From positions 1,178,001 through 1,242,000 of the forward strand of contig CABJAC010000001.1 in assembly GCA_902363455.1 (NCBI GenBank): a stretch of DNA of 64,000 nucleotides, in the 5' to 3' direction. Under the pieces are notes generated by a model, which made no database searches, was not told where the DNA came from, and was given only the letters and a program-made list of their open reading frames with translations. Positions 53,765 to 61,290 of the stretch are shown in pieces; the first letter of the stretch is position 1; the number at the start of each line of letters is the position of its first letter. The position numbers were made by a program, and so were the translations under genes. The DNA is from Caryophanales bacterium. GTDB lineage: Bacteria; Bacillota; Bacilli; Exiguobacteriales; Exiguobacteriaceae.

Positions 53765-53804
53765 AAAAAGTGGTACCCACAGTAATAAGTGAGTACCACT
53801 TTTT
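53765..53804. terminator. Bidirectional terminator
   Basis: AAAAAGTGGTAC / GTACCACTTTTT around a 16-base loop, between converging genes. Confidence 0.85.
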
Positions 53805-53806
53805 GT

Positions 53807-54451
53807 TTACGGAATAATCACCAACGACACGGTTCTTTTTGTCTCATCTTCTTCTTTTTGTGCGGATAATTCATAATATTTTTCTAATAACGCACTCAGC
53901 TCTGATTGAAAGGAATGAAACATTTCGTCGGCCAAATTTAATTTAACTAATGAAAATGTTGCTTTATCCGGAGAATCGTTTGTCATTAGCTGATCATGGT
54001 AATTTTTATAGTTTTGTAAAATGTACATAAAATAAAACGAGACAAAGTTGACCTTTTCATCATATGTCGCTGAAGCCCAGTCTTCTTCTTTAATTTTGTA
54101 TCCGGATGTATTTAATGCATAAACTTTTTCCTCGACTTTTCCTGCGCGTTGAATGCCAACCACTTTCAATAAAGAATCTTGGAGCATCGCATTTACATGG
54201 CGGTAGAGTGTAGCTTGCGGAACGTCTTCGAGATGTTTATTCAGTTGCATGATAGACAACCCTTCATCCCGATCAATTAATTCCAATGCGATTTTGAATC
54301 TGACTTGGTTTTTAAATAAATCTAAATTCATTTCATCTATCCCTTCGTTTGCTAATTTAAATAACTGTTCATAAAAAATAGGACGTTCTTTTGTTGTTCC
54401 TGCTACATGAACATACCATATGTCTCTCATCATTTTTAAAGTTTCGTTCAT
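53807..54451 (-). CDS. Helix-turn-helix regulator of the adjacent ABC operon
   Basis: 214 residues. A winged helix near residues 45-105 (FKIALELIDRDEGLSIMQLNKHLEDVPQATLYRHVNAMLQDSLLKVV) resembles ArsR/PadR-like regulators, followed by a long helical C-terminal half. The start is uncertain; ATG 54451 lacks a clear ribosome site and ATG 54331 is an alternative that would leave only the DNA-binding core. Divergent from the membrane peptide/ATPase/permease operon across a perfect palindrome. Confidence 0.65.
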   Translation of the reverse strand: MNETLKMMRDIWYVHVAGTTKERPIFYEQLFKLANEGIDEMNLDLFKNQVRFKIALELIDRDEGLSIMQLNKHLEDVPQATLYRHVNAMLQDSLLKVVGIQRAGKVEEKVYALNTSGYKIKEEDWASATYDEKVNFVSFYFMYILQNYKNYHDQLMTNDSPDKATFSLVKLNLADEMFHSFQSELSALLEKYYELSAQKEEDETKRTVSLVIIP

Positions 54452-54473
54452 TTCATAAAAAGTAAAAAATTGG

Positions 54474-54508
54474 TTGACTTATTAATTATCATTATCGATA
54501 ATGATAAT
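54474..54508 (+). promoter_or_regulatory. Promoter with overlapping perfect 24 bp palindrome
   Basis: Promoter TTGACT (54474-54479), 17-base spacer, GATAAT (54497-54502). The palindrome at 54485-54508 is two ATTATC followed by two GATAAT hexamers and covers the -10 region. GATAAT hexamers are Fur-like, but the order here (two inverted then two direct) differs from the classical Fur box. Confidence 0.7.
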
Positions 54509-54524
54509 AGAAAGAGGTGAGAGC

Positions 54525-54767
54525 ATGAATACAGATATAGCTCCTTTATTGGAAATGGATTGGTTTCAACTGCTTCCTCTCATGATCCCTGTCTTGTTCT
54601 TTAACATGCTGTTTATTGGAATTACTCTTCTAGATTGGTATAAAAGAAAAAATCAACTTGTGCAGCCGTACATGTGGCTATTGATCATCGTAAGTCTGCA
54701 AATGATTGGTCCAATCGTGTACTTGATGATAGGAAGGAGAAACGTCCGCCATGATTACGATTCATAA
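54525..54767 (+). CDS. PLDc_N-domain small membrane protein (YxlE-like)
   Basis: 80 residues with two membrane spans (about 14-40 and 50-70) and the PLDc_N pattern MWLLIIVSLQMIGPIVYLMIGRR. In B. subtilis YxlE is such a protein, next to YxlF and YxlG, as here. AGAGGTG is close upstream of ATG 54525. Confidence 0.75.
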   Translation: MNTDIAPLLEMDWFQLLPLMIPVLFFNMLFIGITLLDWYKRKNQLVQPYMWLLIIVSLQMIGPIVYLMIGRRNVRHDYDS

Positions 54768-55641
54768 TCTGCATAAAACAATCGGCGAACAAAAGATTCT
54801 TAACGGTGTTCAGCTTTCAATCAAGCAAAATGAATGTGTTGGATTGCTTGGTCCAAATGGAGCAGGGAAAACAACTCTTCTGAAATGTCTGATGGGGATT
54901 CTTTCGTACGAATCAGGCGATGTTTTATTTGATGCGCAACCGATCGAAACACGTAAACAACAGATTGGTTACCTCTCACAATATACAGATTTTAAAGCAT
55001 GGATGACTTGCAGAGAATCGCTTCGGTTTTTTGGAAGGTTGTCTGGCATAAAAAAAGATCGATTAGAAATCAGGATTCAAGAAACCTTAAAAGAAGTCGG
55101 TTTGCAAGAAAAGCAACACTTCAGAGTGGAGCAATTATCGGGTGGAATGAAACAACGCCTGGGCATTGCTCAAGCGATTTTACACAATCCACGATTTTTA
55201 ATTCTGGATGAACCTGTTGCATCACTTGACCCGATTGGTCGAAATGAAATACAGAAGTTGATTGTCCGCTTGAAACAACGGATGAGCATTCTACTCTCGA
55301 CGCATATCTTACACGATACAAAATACATTTGTGACCGTTATATCATCATAAAAGACGGAAAAATCATTGGCGATATCAATCAGGATGATCAAAAATTCGA
55401 TACGAAACGGCTGCTTGTTACATTAAAAGAATCTGTCCAACTGAATCATCTTCGAGAATGCTTGGACGTTATCTGTTTAAAAGAATTAACACCACACACG
55501 TTTCTGATAACAGGAGCGGCCGCATTCGATTTAAAAGAAGTCATCAACACTTTTTCGGTTAACAAGATTGAAGTGATGTCCGTTGGGTTTTATGAAAAAG
55601 GGTTGGAAGAAGTGTTTACCGAATTGGCGGCAGATGTATGA
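54751..55641 (+). CDS. ABC transporter ATP-binding protein (YxlF-like)
   Basis: 296 residues. Walker A GPNGAGKTT, Q-loop YLSQYTDFKAWMTCRESL, signature LSGGMKQRLGIAQA, Walker B FLILDEP. The C-terminal extension of about 80 residues is like those of ATPases that pair with small ABC-2 permeases. It overlaps the small membrane gene by 17 bases. Confidence 0.87.
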   Translation: MITIHNLHKTIGEQKILNGVQLSIKQNECVGLLGPNGAGKTTLLKCLMGILSYESGDVLFDAQPIETRKQQIGYLSQYTDFKAWMTCRESLRFFGRLSGIKKDRLEIRIQETLKEVGLQEKQHFRVEQLSGGMKQRLGIAQAILHNPRFLILDEPVASLDPIGRNEIQKLIVRLKQRMSILLSTHILHDTKYICDRYIIIKDGKIIGDINQDDQKFDTKRLLVTLKESVQLNHLRECLDVICLKELTPHTFLITGAAAFDLKEVINTFSVNKIEVMSVGFYEKGLEEVFTELAADV

Positions 55642-56405
55642 TGAATTTAGCGATTCTTATACGGGCTGAACTGACGGAAGCGGGAAAGGATTATAAATAT
55701 GTGTGGTTGACAATCTTTTTTATCCTTCTGGGCTTTACGCAGCCCCTGATCAATATGTATTTGGACATCATTCTGCAGCAGTTAGGTGGCACGATTGGAG
55801 TCATACTGGATCCAAACAAACCGCCCCCCACTTCAAGTGAAATTTTTTTATCGACTGTCTCCGGCCAATTTAATCAAATCGGTTTGATTATTCTGATTAT
55901 CAGTTTTATGGGTCTGATTACAACAGATCGCCAAAGTGGAATGCAGGATTTTATTTTGACACGACCGGTATCGATTTACAGTTACGTACATGCAAAGCTG
56001 ATTGCTCATTGGTTGATCAGTATGTTCAGCATCTTCTTCGGGATTCTGGCATCTTACCTCTACACGGTGTATTTATTCGGTTCGTTCCCTTTCTTAAAGC
56101 TACTTTCCTTTTCAATCTTGTACAGCCTTTGGATTCTTTATCTCGTTAGTCTTGTTCTGGTCATCAGCGTATACATAAAACAACAGATCCTTATTGCTGT
56201 TTTGACCATCGGAGTGGCCTTTTTCCTTCTTGTTATCAAAGGTCTTTCCCCCACGTTTCTTTATTTTTTACCGTCATCGATTTTAGACGTAGCAACACAT
56301 CAAATATCGGGTACTCATGATGTTCATAATTCAAGTGTTGTATGCTGCCTTTTAATTACTGTCGCTCACCTGATATGGGCGAGTAAGAAGCTGAAACAAC
56401 ATTAA
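55638..56405 (+). CDS. ABC-2-type permease (YxlG-like)
   Basis: 255 residues with six hydrophobic spans and no cleavable signal, the size of YxlG. Start overlaps the ATPase stop by four bases. The pair would form an exporter, and in B. subtilis the homologous trio modulates an ECF sigma factor; here no sigma gene is adjacent. Confidence 0.8.
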   Translation: MMNLAILIRAELTEAGKDYKYVWLTIFFILLGFTQPLINMYLDIILQQLGGTIGVILDPNKPPPTSSEIFLSTVSGQFNQIGLIILIISFMGLITTDRQSGMQDFILTRPVSIYSYVHAKLIAHWLISMFSIFFGILASYLYTVYLFGSFPFLKLLSFSILYSLWILYLVSLVLVISVYIKQQILIAVLTIGVAFFLLVIKGLSPTFLYFLPSSILDVATHQISGTHDVHNSSVVCCLLITVAHLIWASKKLKQH

Positions 56406-56444
56406 TCCTCATTCTTGTCGTCTCCTTAATTTCGGTGTCATGAA

Positions 56445-56483
56445 AAAACACGGTCCCTGTAAATCAGGTGCCGTGTTTTTTTC
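56445..56483 (+). terminator. Terminator of ABC operon
   Basis: AAAACACGG-t-CCCT / AGG-tg-CCGTGTTTT then T4. The remaining 150 bases before the diguanylate cyclase are AT-rich and hold no clear gene. Confidence 0.85.
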
Positions 56484-56630
56484 ACATTCATATTTAAGGA
56501 AAATCACAATGGTTAAAATGGGATTTTATGTATTTATTAAACAATTCATTTGGTATACTTTAGTGTATCTCATTTATAAATCATCCATCCTAACAATGTA
56601 CGATGAAAACCATAAGGCAGGTGAACACGT

Positions 56631-57542
56631 TTGTTCTGGACCGGTATCGTGATTGGAATTGGATGTACCCTGCTCGGACGATGGGCTTTTAAGAAGTATC
56701 TCTTGTCGTCCGTTGCCACTTCGACGATTGCCACATTCGGAAACCATTCGAAGGATATCATGTATATTTTTGAAGTAAAACCTGTTTATCGGTTCCGTTA
56801 TATCAGTTCCTCTCTCGACGAACACATCGGACCGGGGACAGTCGAAGCCAGTTATGCCGATCCCTCGGAATGTTTTGACCGGATTCATCCGGACGATATC
56901 GAGATTTTGATGTCGAAAATCTCCGGCAACTGTAATTACGATGAACCATTCCTGCAACGTTGGCGGACGAATGACGGTACATACATTTGGTTTGAAGAAT
57001 ACACGACGCCGATTTATGAAGGCGGCGAAATCGTCGCCGTTCAAGGCGTGATTCGGAATATGGATGCAGCCAAAGCCAAGCAGGAGGAACTCGAGCAATT
57101 ATGTCAACGGGATTTCTTGACAGGATTGTATAACCGGCATGCGTTTGACGAAACAGTTGTAAAACTTCAAGCGGGTCCCCCGCTTAACCTCGGCGTGATT
57201 GCCCTTGATCTCAATGACTTAAAGCTGGTTAACGACCGGTTCGGTCATGTCGCGGGTGATGCCTTGCTCGAGCAGACGGCTCTTTGTTTAAATCGCTTCA
57301 GTCACGAGACGTTTCGCCTCGGCGGTGATGAATTTGTCATCGTCTGTAAAAATGATACAGAACAATCAGTTCACGATTTAATCGCAGCGTTACGGCAGGA
57401 TTTTATTCGTCATGAACTATCGGTCTCGCTGGGATTTGCTTATCGGACAGCAACGACAGACCTTCCAGATTTGTTGCGAAAAGCCGATCAGGCGATGTAT
57501 GAAGAAAAACAAACCTTTAAAGCGTCAGTAGGATCGGCTTAG
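56631..57542 (+). CDS. Membrane-anchored diguanylate cyclase with PAS domain
   Basis: 303 residues. One N-terminal span (residues 1-20), a PAS/PAC region (residues 45-145, WRTNDGTYIWFEEYTTPIYEGGEIVAVQGVIRNMD) and a GGDEF domain: RDFLTGLYNRHAFDE, LNDLKLVNDRFGHVAGD and active-site RLGGDEF near residue 225. The motif is intact, so cyclic di-GMP synthesis is likely; no I-site RxxD is obvious. Start TTG 56631. The 3' end overlaps the convergent hydrolase by 18 bases. Confidence 0.88.
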   Translation: MFWTGIVIGIGCTLLGRWAFKKYLLSSVATSTIATFGNHSKDIMYIFEVKPVYRFRYISSSLDEHIGPGTVEASYADPSECFDRIHPDDIEILMSKISGNCNYDEPFLQRWRTNDGTYIWFEEYTTPIYEGGEIVAVQGVIRNMDAAKAKQEELEQLCQRDFLTGLYNRHAFDETVVKLQAGPPLNLGVIALDLNDLKLVNDRFGHVAGDALLEQTALCLNRFSHETFRLGGDEFVIVCKNDTEQSVHDLIAALRQDFIRHELSVSLGFAYRTATTDLPDLLRKADQAMYEEKQTFKASVGSA

Positions 57543-58208
57543 TATCTGCTCCAACCGTTTGTTGAAGGATTCCGGCTGGTCCAGGTTTGCCGTATGTCCG
57601 GCATCTGCGATCAAATCGATTTCCGTCGCCGGGTAATCTTTCTGCAGACGAGAGGCACCGTCGACTTCATAGGCTTGATCGGTTCCGTTTAAAATATGGA
57701 GCGGGATCGTCAAATCAGCTAACGTTTCCTTCGTCATCACCGGATAACGGAACGTCATTTGATACAAGACGTGTTGCATCGTTGTTTTCCAACGGTTTCC
57801 GTGCAACGCTGCAAACTGTTCGGCGACGTCCGGTTGATGTTGGTCAATTTCCAAAAAATAAGTATATTGTTGTGCCATGATATCTGTCAGCTCTTCCGGG
57901 ACATCGGGCGTATAACCGGTCAAGACAACACCCGCGACAAGCGTCGGTGCTTGAAGGGCGATTTGTAGGGAAAGCGATGCCCCGAGAGATAATCCGACGA
58001 GGTATCCGGGACCTGTTTTTTTCATCTGTTCCAGAACATACTCGGTTGCCTGATCGATATAATCAGCAGCAGCGTCCGTTTCTGAAGCACCGTGTCCCGG
58101 TAAATCCAGTAAAATGACATCGTAATTGGTTTTAAAATAAGTCAGTTGTGGTTCGAAGTGTGTTTGTCCTGTACCCATAAAGCCGTGCAAAAAGTAAATC
58201 CGTTTCAC
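57525..58208 (-). CDS. Alpha/beta hydrolase (MenH-like)
   Basis: 227 residues from GTG 58208. YFLHGFMGTGQTHFEPQLTYF and LDLPGHGASETDAAADYIDQ match MenH/BioH-type hydrolases; nucleophile GLSLGASLSLQIALQ (Ser), acid NGTDQAYEVD, histidine IADAGHTANLDQP. Not beside menaquinone genes, so the substrate is open. It starts inside the stop of the upstream hydrolase gene. Confidence 0.85.
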   Translation of the reverse strand: MKRIYFLHGFMGTGQTHFEPQLTYFKTNYDVILLDLPGHGASETDAAADYIDQATEYVLEQMKKTGPGYLVGLSLGASLSLQIALQAPTLVAGVVLTGYTPDVPEELTDIMAQQYTYFLEIDQHQPDVAEQFAALHGNRWKTTMQHVLYQMTFRYPVMTKETLADLTIPLHILNGTDQAYEVDGASRLQKDYPATEIDLIADAGHTANLDQPESFNKRLEQILSRSY

Positions 58209-59104
58209 GATTGACACATCCTTTTGAAATTGAAGTCGAGTTTGCGGACCGCTGAGATCACAAGATCCGGTCGGTCCAAATGAATCGAATGTCCGGCTCC
58301 TGTTGCCGTAATGAATGTTGCTTCTTCTGTTAACGCAGCTTGCCGCAATACCAACCGGTGCCATGTCTGCTCAACTTGTTGCAGTTCGGATTCCGGTAAT
58401 CCTTCGTCGAGTCCGTCCTGAATGGTCCGTTTTGAATCGCGACCGATGACGATCAGTGGAAGATTCGGAAATGGACCGGTCCGAATCCGGTCCGCATCTG
58501 CTTTCCAGTATTCGACTTCCGAATCCATCATGGCATAGAGTGCCGGTTCGGTGTGAAAGTCAATTAAAGCCGACTGGACGGCTTCCGGTAATTGTTTCTG
58601 AGATTCAGTCAGGATTGGTGCCAGCAAAGAATGTAATTGCTCTTTCGTTTGTATGGCATAGTGCCGGCATTGTTCTTGCCATGACGCGTCCGATGAAAAG
58701 GAATCGAGAACGGGTGTATCGAGTGTATCGAGTTCATGTAAATCAACGGATGTGGAGTCAACCAGTAGCAAACCCTTTATCTGTTCAGGGAATTGTTTTG
58801 TAAATTCCTGGGCAATTAGTCCGCCGTAAGAATGGCCGATCAATAAAAACGGTTCATTCACACCAGATTCTGTTAACAGTGTTTGAAGTTGCTGTACTGC
58901 GTGACTGGTCCGGTGAATGCCGTTCCCCTCTTTCCAGGTATGCCGATGAAAACTGAGAACACGATTCGTTTGTTGCAGCGATTGAACAATTTCGTACCAT
59001 TCTTCGTAAGAACAGCCCATTCCGGTTAAGATAATCACGGGAGTTCCCGGGGATTTCGTGTCTAAATAGTGTTTAGTGTGGGTTATGTTTGAATGAAACT
59101 GCAT
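58205..59104 (-). CDS. Alpha/beta hydrolase
   Basis: 299 residues. Oxyanion region VIILTGMGCSYEEWYEI in place of the usual HGxG, nucleophile GHSYGGLIAQEF, and histidine TGAGHSIHLDRPD. A helical cap lies between. It is translationally coupled to the following hydrolase by a four-base overlap, so the two may act on one pathway, unknown here. Confidence 0.82.
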   Translation of the reverse strand: MQFHSNITHTKHYLDTKSPGTPVIILTGMGCSYEEWYEIVQSLQQTNRVLSFHRHTWKEGNGIHRTSHAVQQLQTLLTESGVNEPFLLIGHSYGGLIAQEFTKQFPEQIKGLLLVDSTSVDLHELDTLDTPVLDSFSSDASWQEQCRHYAIQTKEQLHSLLAPILTESQKQLPEAVQSALIDFHTEPALYAMMDSEVEYWKADADRIRTGPFPNLPLIVIGRDSKRTIQDGLDEGLPESELQQVEQTWHRLVLRQAALTEEATFITATGAGHSIHLDRPDLVISAVRKLDFNFKRMCQS

Positions 59105-59231
59105 TGAATACCTCCTTTGTCCGCTTTAAGTGGTATTTGACAAGAAGTTAGTTTATCCTTTATTGAGTTTTTAAATTTTAGTTAATATTTCGGTAATTGA
59201 AATATATAAAATGTGTAGGAGTTATTGTACT

Positions 59232-59912
59232 ATGCCAATTGAAGCCATCTTATTTGATCTTGACGGAACCTTGCTGGATCGCAAGACTTCGTTGCAACTC
59301 TTTTTGACCTCTCAGCATCAACGGCTGATTGCTCCGGTTGCTGATTGTCCGCTCGAAAGTTATCACGCACTGTTTATTGAGCTCGATCAACGCGGTCTCG
59401 TTTGGAAGGACATCGTTTATCAACAACTGGTCGTCCGCTTTGAGTTGCCACTTGATCCGACTGATTTGCTCGACGACTACTTGGCTGAGTGGGCAAACAC
59501 TAGCGTCTTGTATCCGGGGACAATTTCTTTGCTGGAAAACCTGTCGTCCTCTTACCGGCTCGGTCTGATCACGAACGGTCGGAGTGACTTGCAACGTGCC
59601 GTCATCGAACACCATCAGTTAGAGATATTTTTTGACTCGATTCTGATTTCGGAAGAAGTCGGTCTTTCCAAGCCGAATCCGGATCTGTTCTTACGTCCTT
59701 TGATCAACTGGGAGCTTGCGCCGGAAAATGTTTTGTTTATCGGGGATCATCCGCTTCACGATATCAAAGGAGCAGAAGCCGTCGGGATGACGGGCATCTT
59801 AAAAACAGATCATCCGGTTGTTGCCATTCCGTCTTCCTACACGGTGAACGATTGGTCGGAACTCGAACCCTTGCTCATCCAACTTAACTTAGAAAGAAGG
59901 TCACGCTCATGA
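59232..59912 (+). CDS. HAD-superfamily phosphatase
   Basis: 226 residues from ATG 59232, 10 bases after AGGAG. Motif I LFDLDGTLLD, motif II LITNGRSD, motif III KPNPDLF and motif IV IGDHPLHD make a subfamily IA phosphatase with a C1 cap, YjjG/YsaA-like. Substrate likely a nucleotide or sugar phosphate. Overlaps the GNAT gene by four bases. Confidence 0.87.
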   Translation: MPIEAILFDLDGTLLDRKTSLQLFLTSQHQRLIAPVADCPLESYHALFIELDQRGLVWKDIVYQQLVVRFELPLDPTDLLDDYLAEWANTSVLYPGTISLLENLSSSYRLGLITNGRSDLQRAVIEHHQLEIFFDSILISEEVGLSKPNPDLFLRPLINWELAPENVLFIGDHPLHDIKGAEAVGMTGILKTDHPVVAIPSSYTVNDWSELEPLLIQLNLERRSRS

Positions 59913-60304
59913 CAACTGCCTATCAGATCCGTCCGTACCAAGATCAGGACTTCCCCGCTATTCAGCGCTTAAATGCTGCGGAAGGTTGGAACCAGCTCGT
60001 CCGTCTGCATGAACGGACCCAACTCGCTTGGCAACACTCAAACGCTGCGCTTGTCGTCGAACATGCGGGAGAGGTCATCGGTTATCTTCGCGGAATGACA
60101 GACACGCAGGTCACGTTGTACATCTGTGAATTACTGATTGATGCGAATTTCCGTGGGCAAGGTCTTGGTCAACAGCTGTTCGCCCGCCTTCATGACTGGT
60201 ATCCGACGACACGGATCGAAGTCCTCGCCTCAAGCAGCTCGGAAAGTTTTTACCGCGGTCAGTCGTTTCGTCCGTTTTACGGTTTCCGGAAATCGTTTGA
60301 ATAA
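59909..60304 (+). CDS. GNAT-family N-acetyltransferase
   Basis: 131 residues with the core YICELLIDANFRGQGLGQQLFARLH and a C-terminal SSSESFYRGQSFRPFYGFRKSF. Co-transcribed with the HAD gene. The next gene, 56 bases on, is the one split by the 410 bp element. Confidence 0.85.
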   Translation: MTTAYQIRPYQDQDFPAIQRLNAAEGWNQLVRLHERTQLAWQHSNAALVVEHAGEVIGYLRGMTDTQVTLYICELLIDANFRGQGLGQQLFARLHDWYPTTRIEVLASSSSESFYRGQSFRPFYGFRKSFE

Positions 60305-60371
60305 GCTGATTTATTTTCCGGAATCAATCAAGACATATTTCAGACAGGAGATCCATCAGATGAATTTTTAT

Positions 60372-60781
60372 CAAAATCAGTCGAGAATACGCCCACTTCT
60401 AAACGTTCAGGGCGAAGCCCTAGTGCAAGTGGGAGATGAATCGTCTTCGGGCAAGGCGTGTCTTGAGACACGTCAATTGCCCGGCACTCTTGGTTTGAAA
60501 GCAATTAAAATCAGGAATAAAAAAAGAGTCATGTTCTTTGAAAACTGAAGATATGGGGTTGTGACAAGAAGTTCGTCTGTCACGTAAAATCTTCAACGTT
60601 TACCTTGCGGATGACCGAAGTAGCGAAAACCAAGCAGAGTAGGCATCCGCATAAAAGAAACGGACAAGATCAACGTTCAACCGTCGGGACGACGGGGTTA
60701 GCCTGATAAATTTTTGACCGCTAGGTTGAATAACTCAGGAATCCTCCACCTCTGAGCGAAGCGTAGGTGGAGGTAGTTCAA
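60372..60781 (+). mobile_element. 410 bp ORF-less IS605-family derivative with dense RNA structure
   Basis: Begins CAAAATCAG after a TTTAT target and ends at TTCAA. The last 106 bases (60676-60781) match the TnpB element right end, including the tnpB 3' codons for STVGTTGLA. The first 304 bases have no coding frame of note but pair into nested hairpins: 60392-60398/60427-60433, 60448-60454/60477-60483, 60546-60552/60589-60595 and 60606-60613/60644-60651, each with inner stems or short loops. It could be a guide-RNA cassette, a deleted element or a self-splicing IStron-like unit. Confidence 0.75.
60676..60781 (+). ncRNA. Right-end / predicted omega-RNA 3' part in the 410 bp element
   Basis: Same order as at 36422-36528: TTGACC/GGTTGA hairpin, CCTCCACCT/AGGTGGAGG hairpin, TAGTTCAA. 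The long stem carries a C-G to T-A change relative to the other copy, conserving pairing. Host sequence ACCGCCAGTAGC.. would be its guide. Confidence 0.6.
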
Positions 60782-61170
60782 ACCGCCAGTAGCTTTCGTA
60801 ACATCGAAACCGTTCGTTCGATTAATCATCAATTGACCAGACAGAGACATCACCTGACGTACGACTGGACACGGTCAGACCGGGTCGATACACCGGCTGC
60901 CCTGCAACGAATCGGTCAACTGGAACTAGATGCCGTCAAAGCAAGTGACTGTTTGATTTTAGTGCTCCCCGCCGGAAAAGGCAGCCACGTCGAGCTCGGG
61001 ATTGCCCTTTCCAACCAGATTTCGGTGTTCCTTTGTATGCTCGATTCAACAAGTTGGATCGGTCCGGAAGCCAGCACATTTTATCATATCGGTGATGTCC
61101 GACCGTGCTTCGGTCAGACTGAGGACTGGGTCCGAGTTATTCTCGACGCGATGGCTGAGCGGACTGTCCG

Positions 61171-61263
61171 ATGATCCGGATCCGCACACAAACCGACATC
61201 GAGTCTTTTCTGCAGGACACTGCCTGGTTCATGAATGAGAAAGCGTCGAAAGGACCTGTCTGA
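61171..61263 (+). CDS. 30-residue ORF, possible gene remnant
   Basis: ATG 61171 overlaps the previous stop as ATGA and the frame ends inside the terminator. The peptide MIRIRTQTDIESFLQDTAWFMNE looks like the N-terminus of a longer protein that has been lost. No independent ribosome site. Confidence 0.3.
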   Translation: MIRIRTQTDIESFLQDTAWFMNEKASKGPV

Positions 61264-61290
61264 GCAAACGGCTCAAGCAGGTCCTTTTTG
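61249..61290. terminator. Bidirectional terminator
   Basis: AAAGGACCTG..TGAGC / GCTCA..CAGGTCCTTT, T5 after it on the plus strand; ends genes on both strands. Confidence 0.92.

Larger units (their letters stand above)
60360..61174 (+). pseudogene. Nucleoside 2-deoxyribosyltransferase-like gene split by a 410 bp insertion
   Basis: Codons 1-4 (MNFY) are at 60360-60371, with AGGAG at 60346-60350 in front. The frame resumes at 60782 with TASSFRNIETVR and runs to 61174. Joined, they give a 134-residue protein with the family N-terminus, the YDWT motif and the catalytic region VKASDCLILVLPAGKGSHVELGIAL. The enzyme family moves nucleobases between deoxyribosides. As it stands the gene is broken unless the insertion is removed from DNA or RNA. 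Confidence 0.75.

Noticed and set aside
60372..60675. Group I intron core in the 410 bp element
   Set aside because: Segments resembling P (CAATTGCC), R (TTCAACG) and S (AAGATATG) elements occur, but the S-like segment precedes the R-like one, the wrong order. Kept only as a hypothesis to test.
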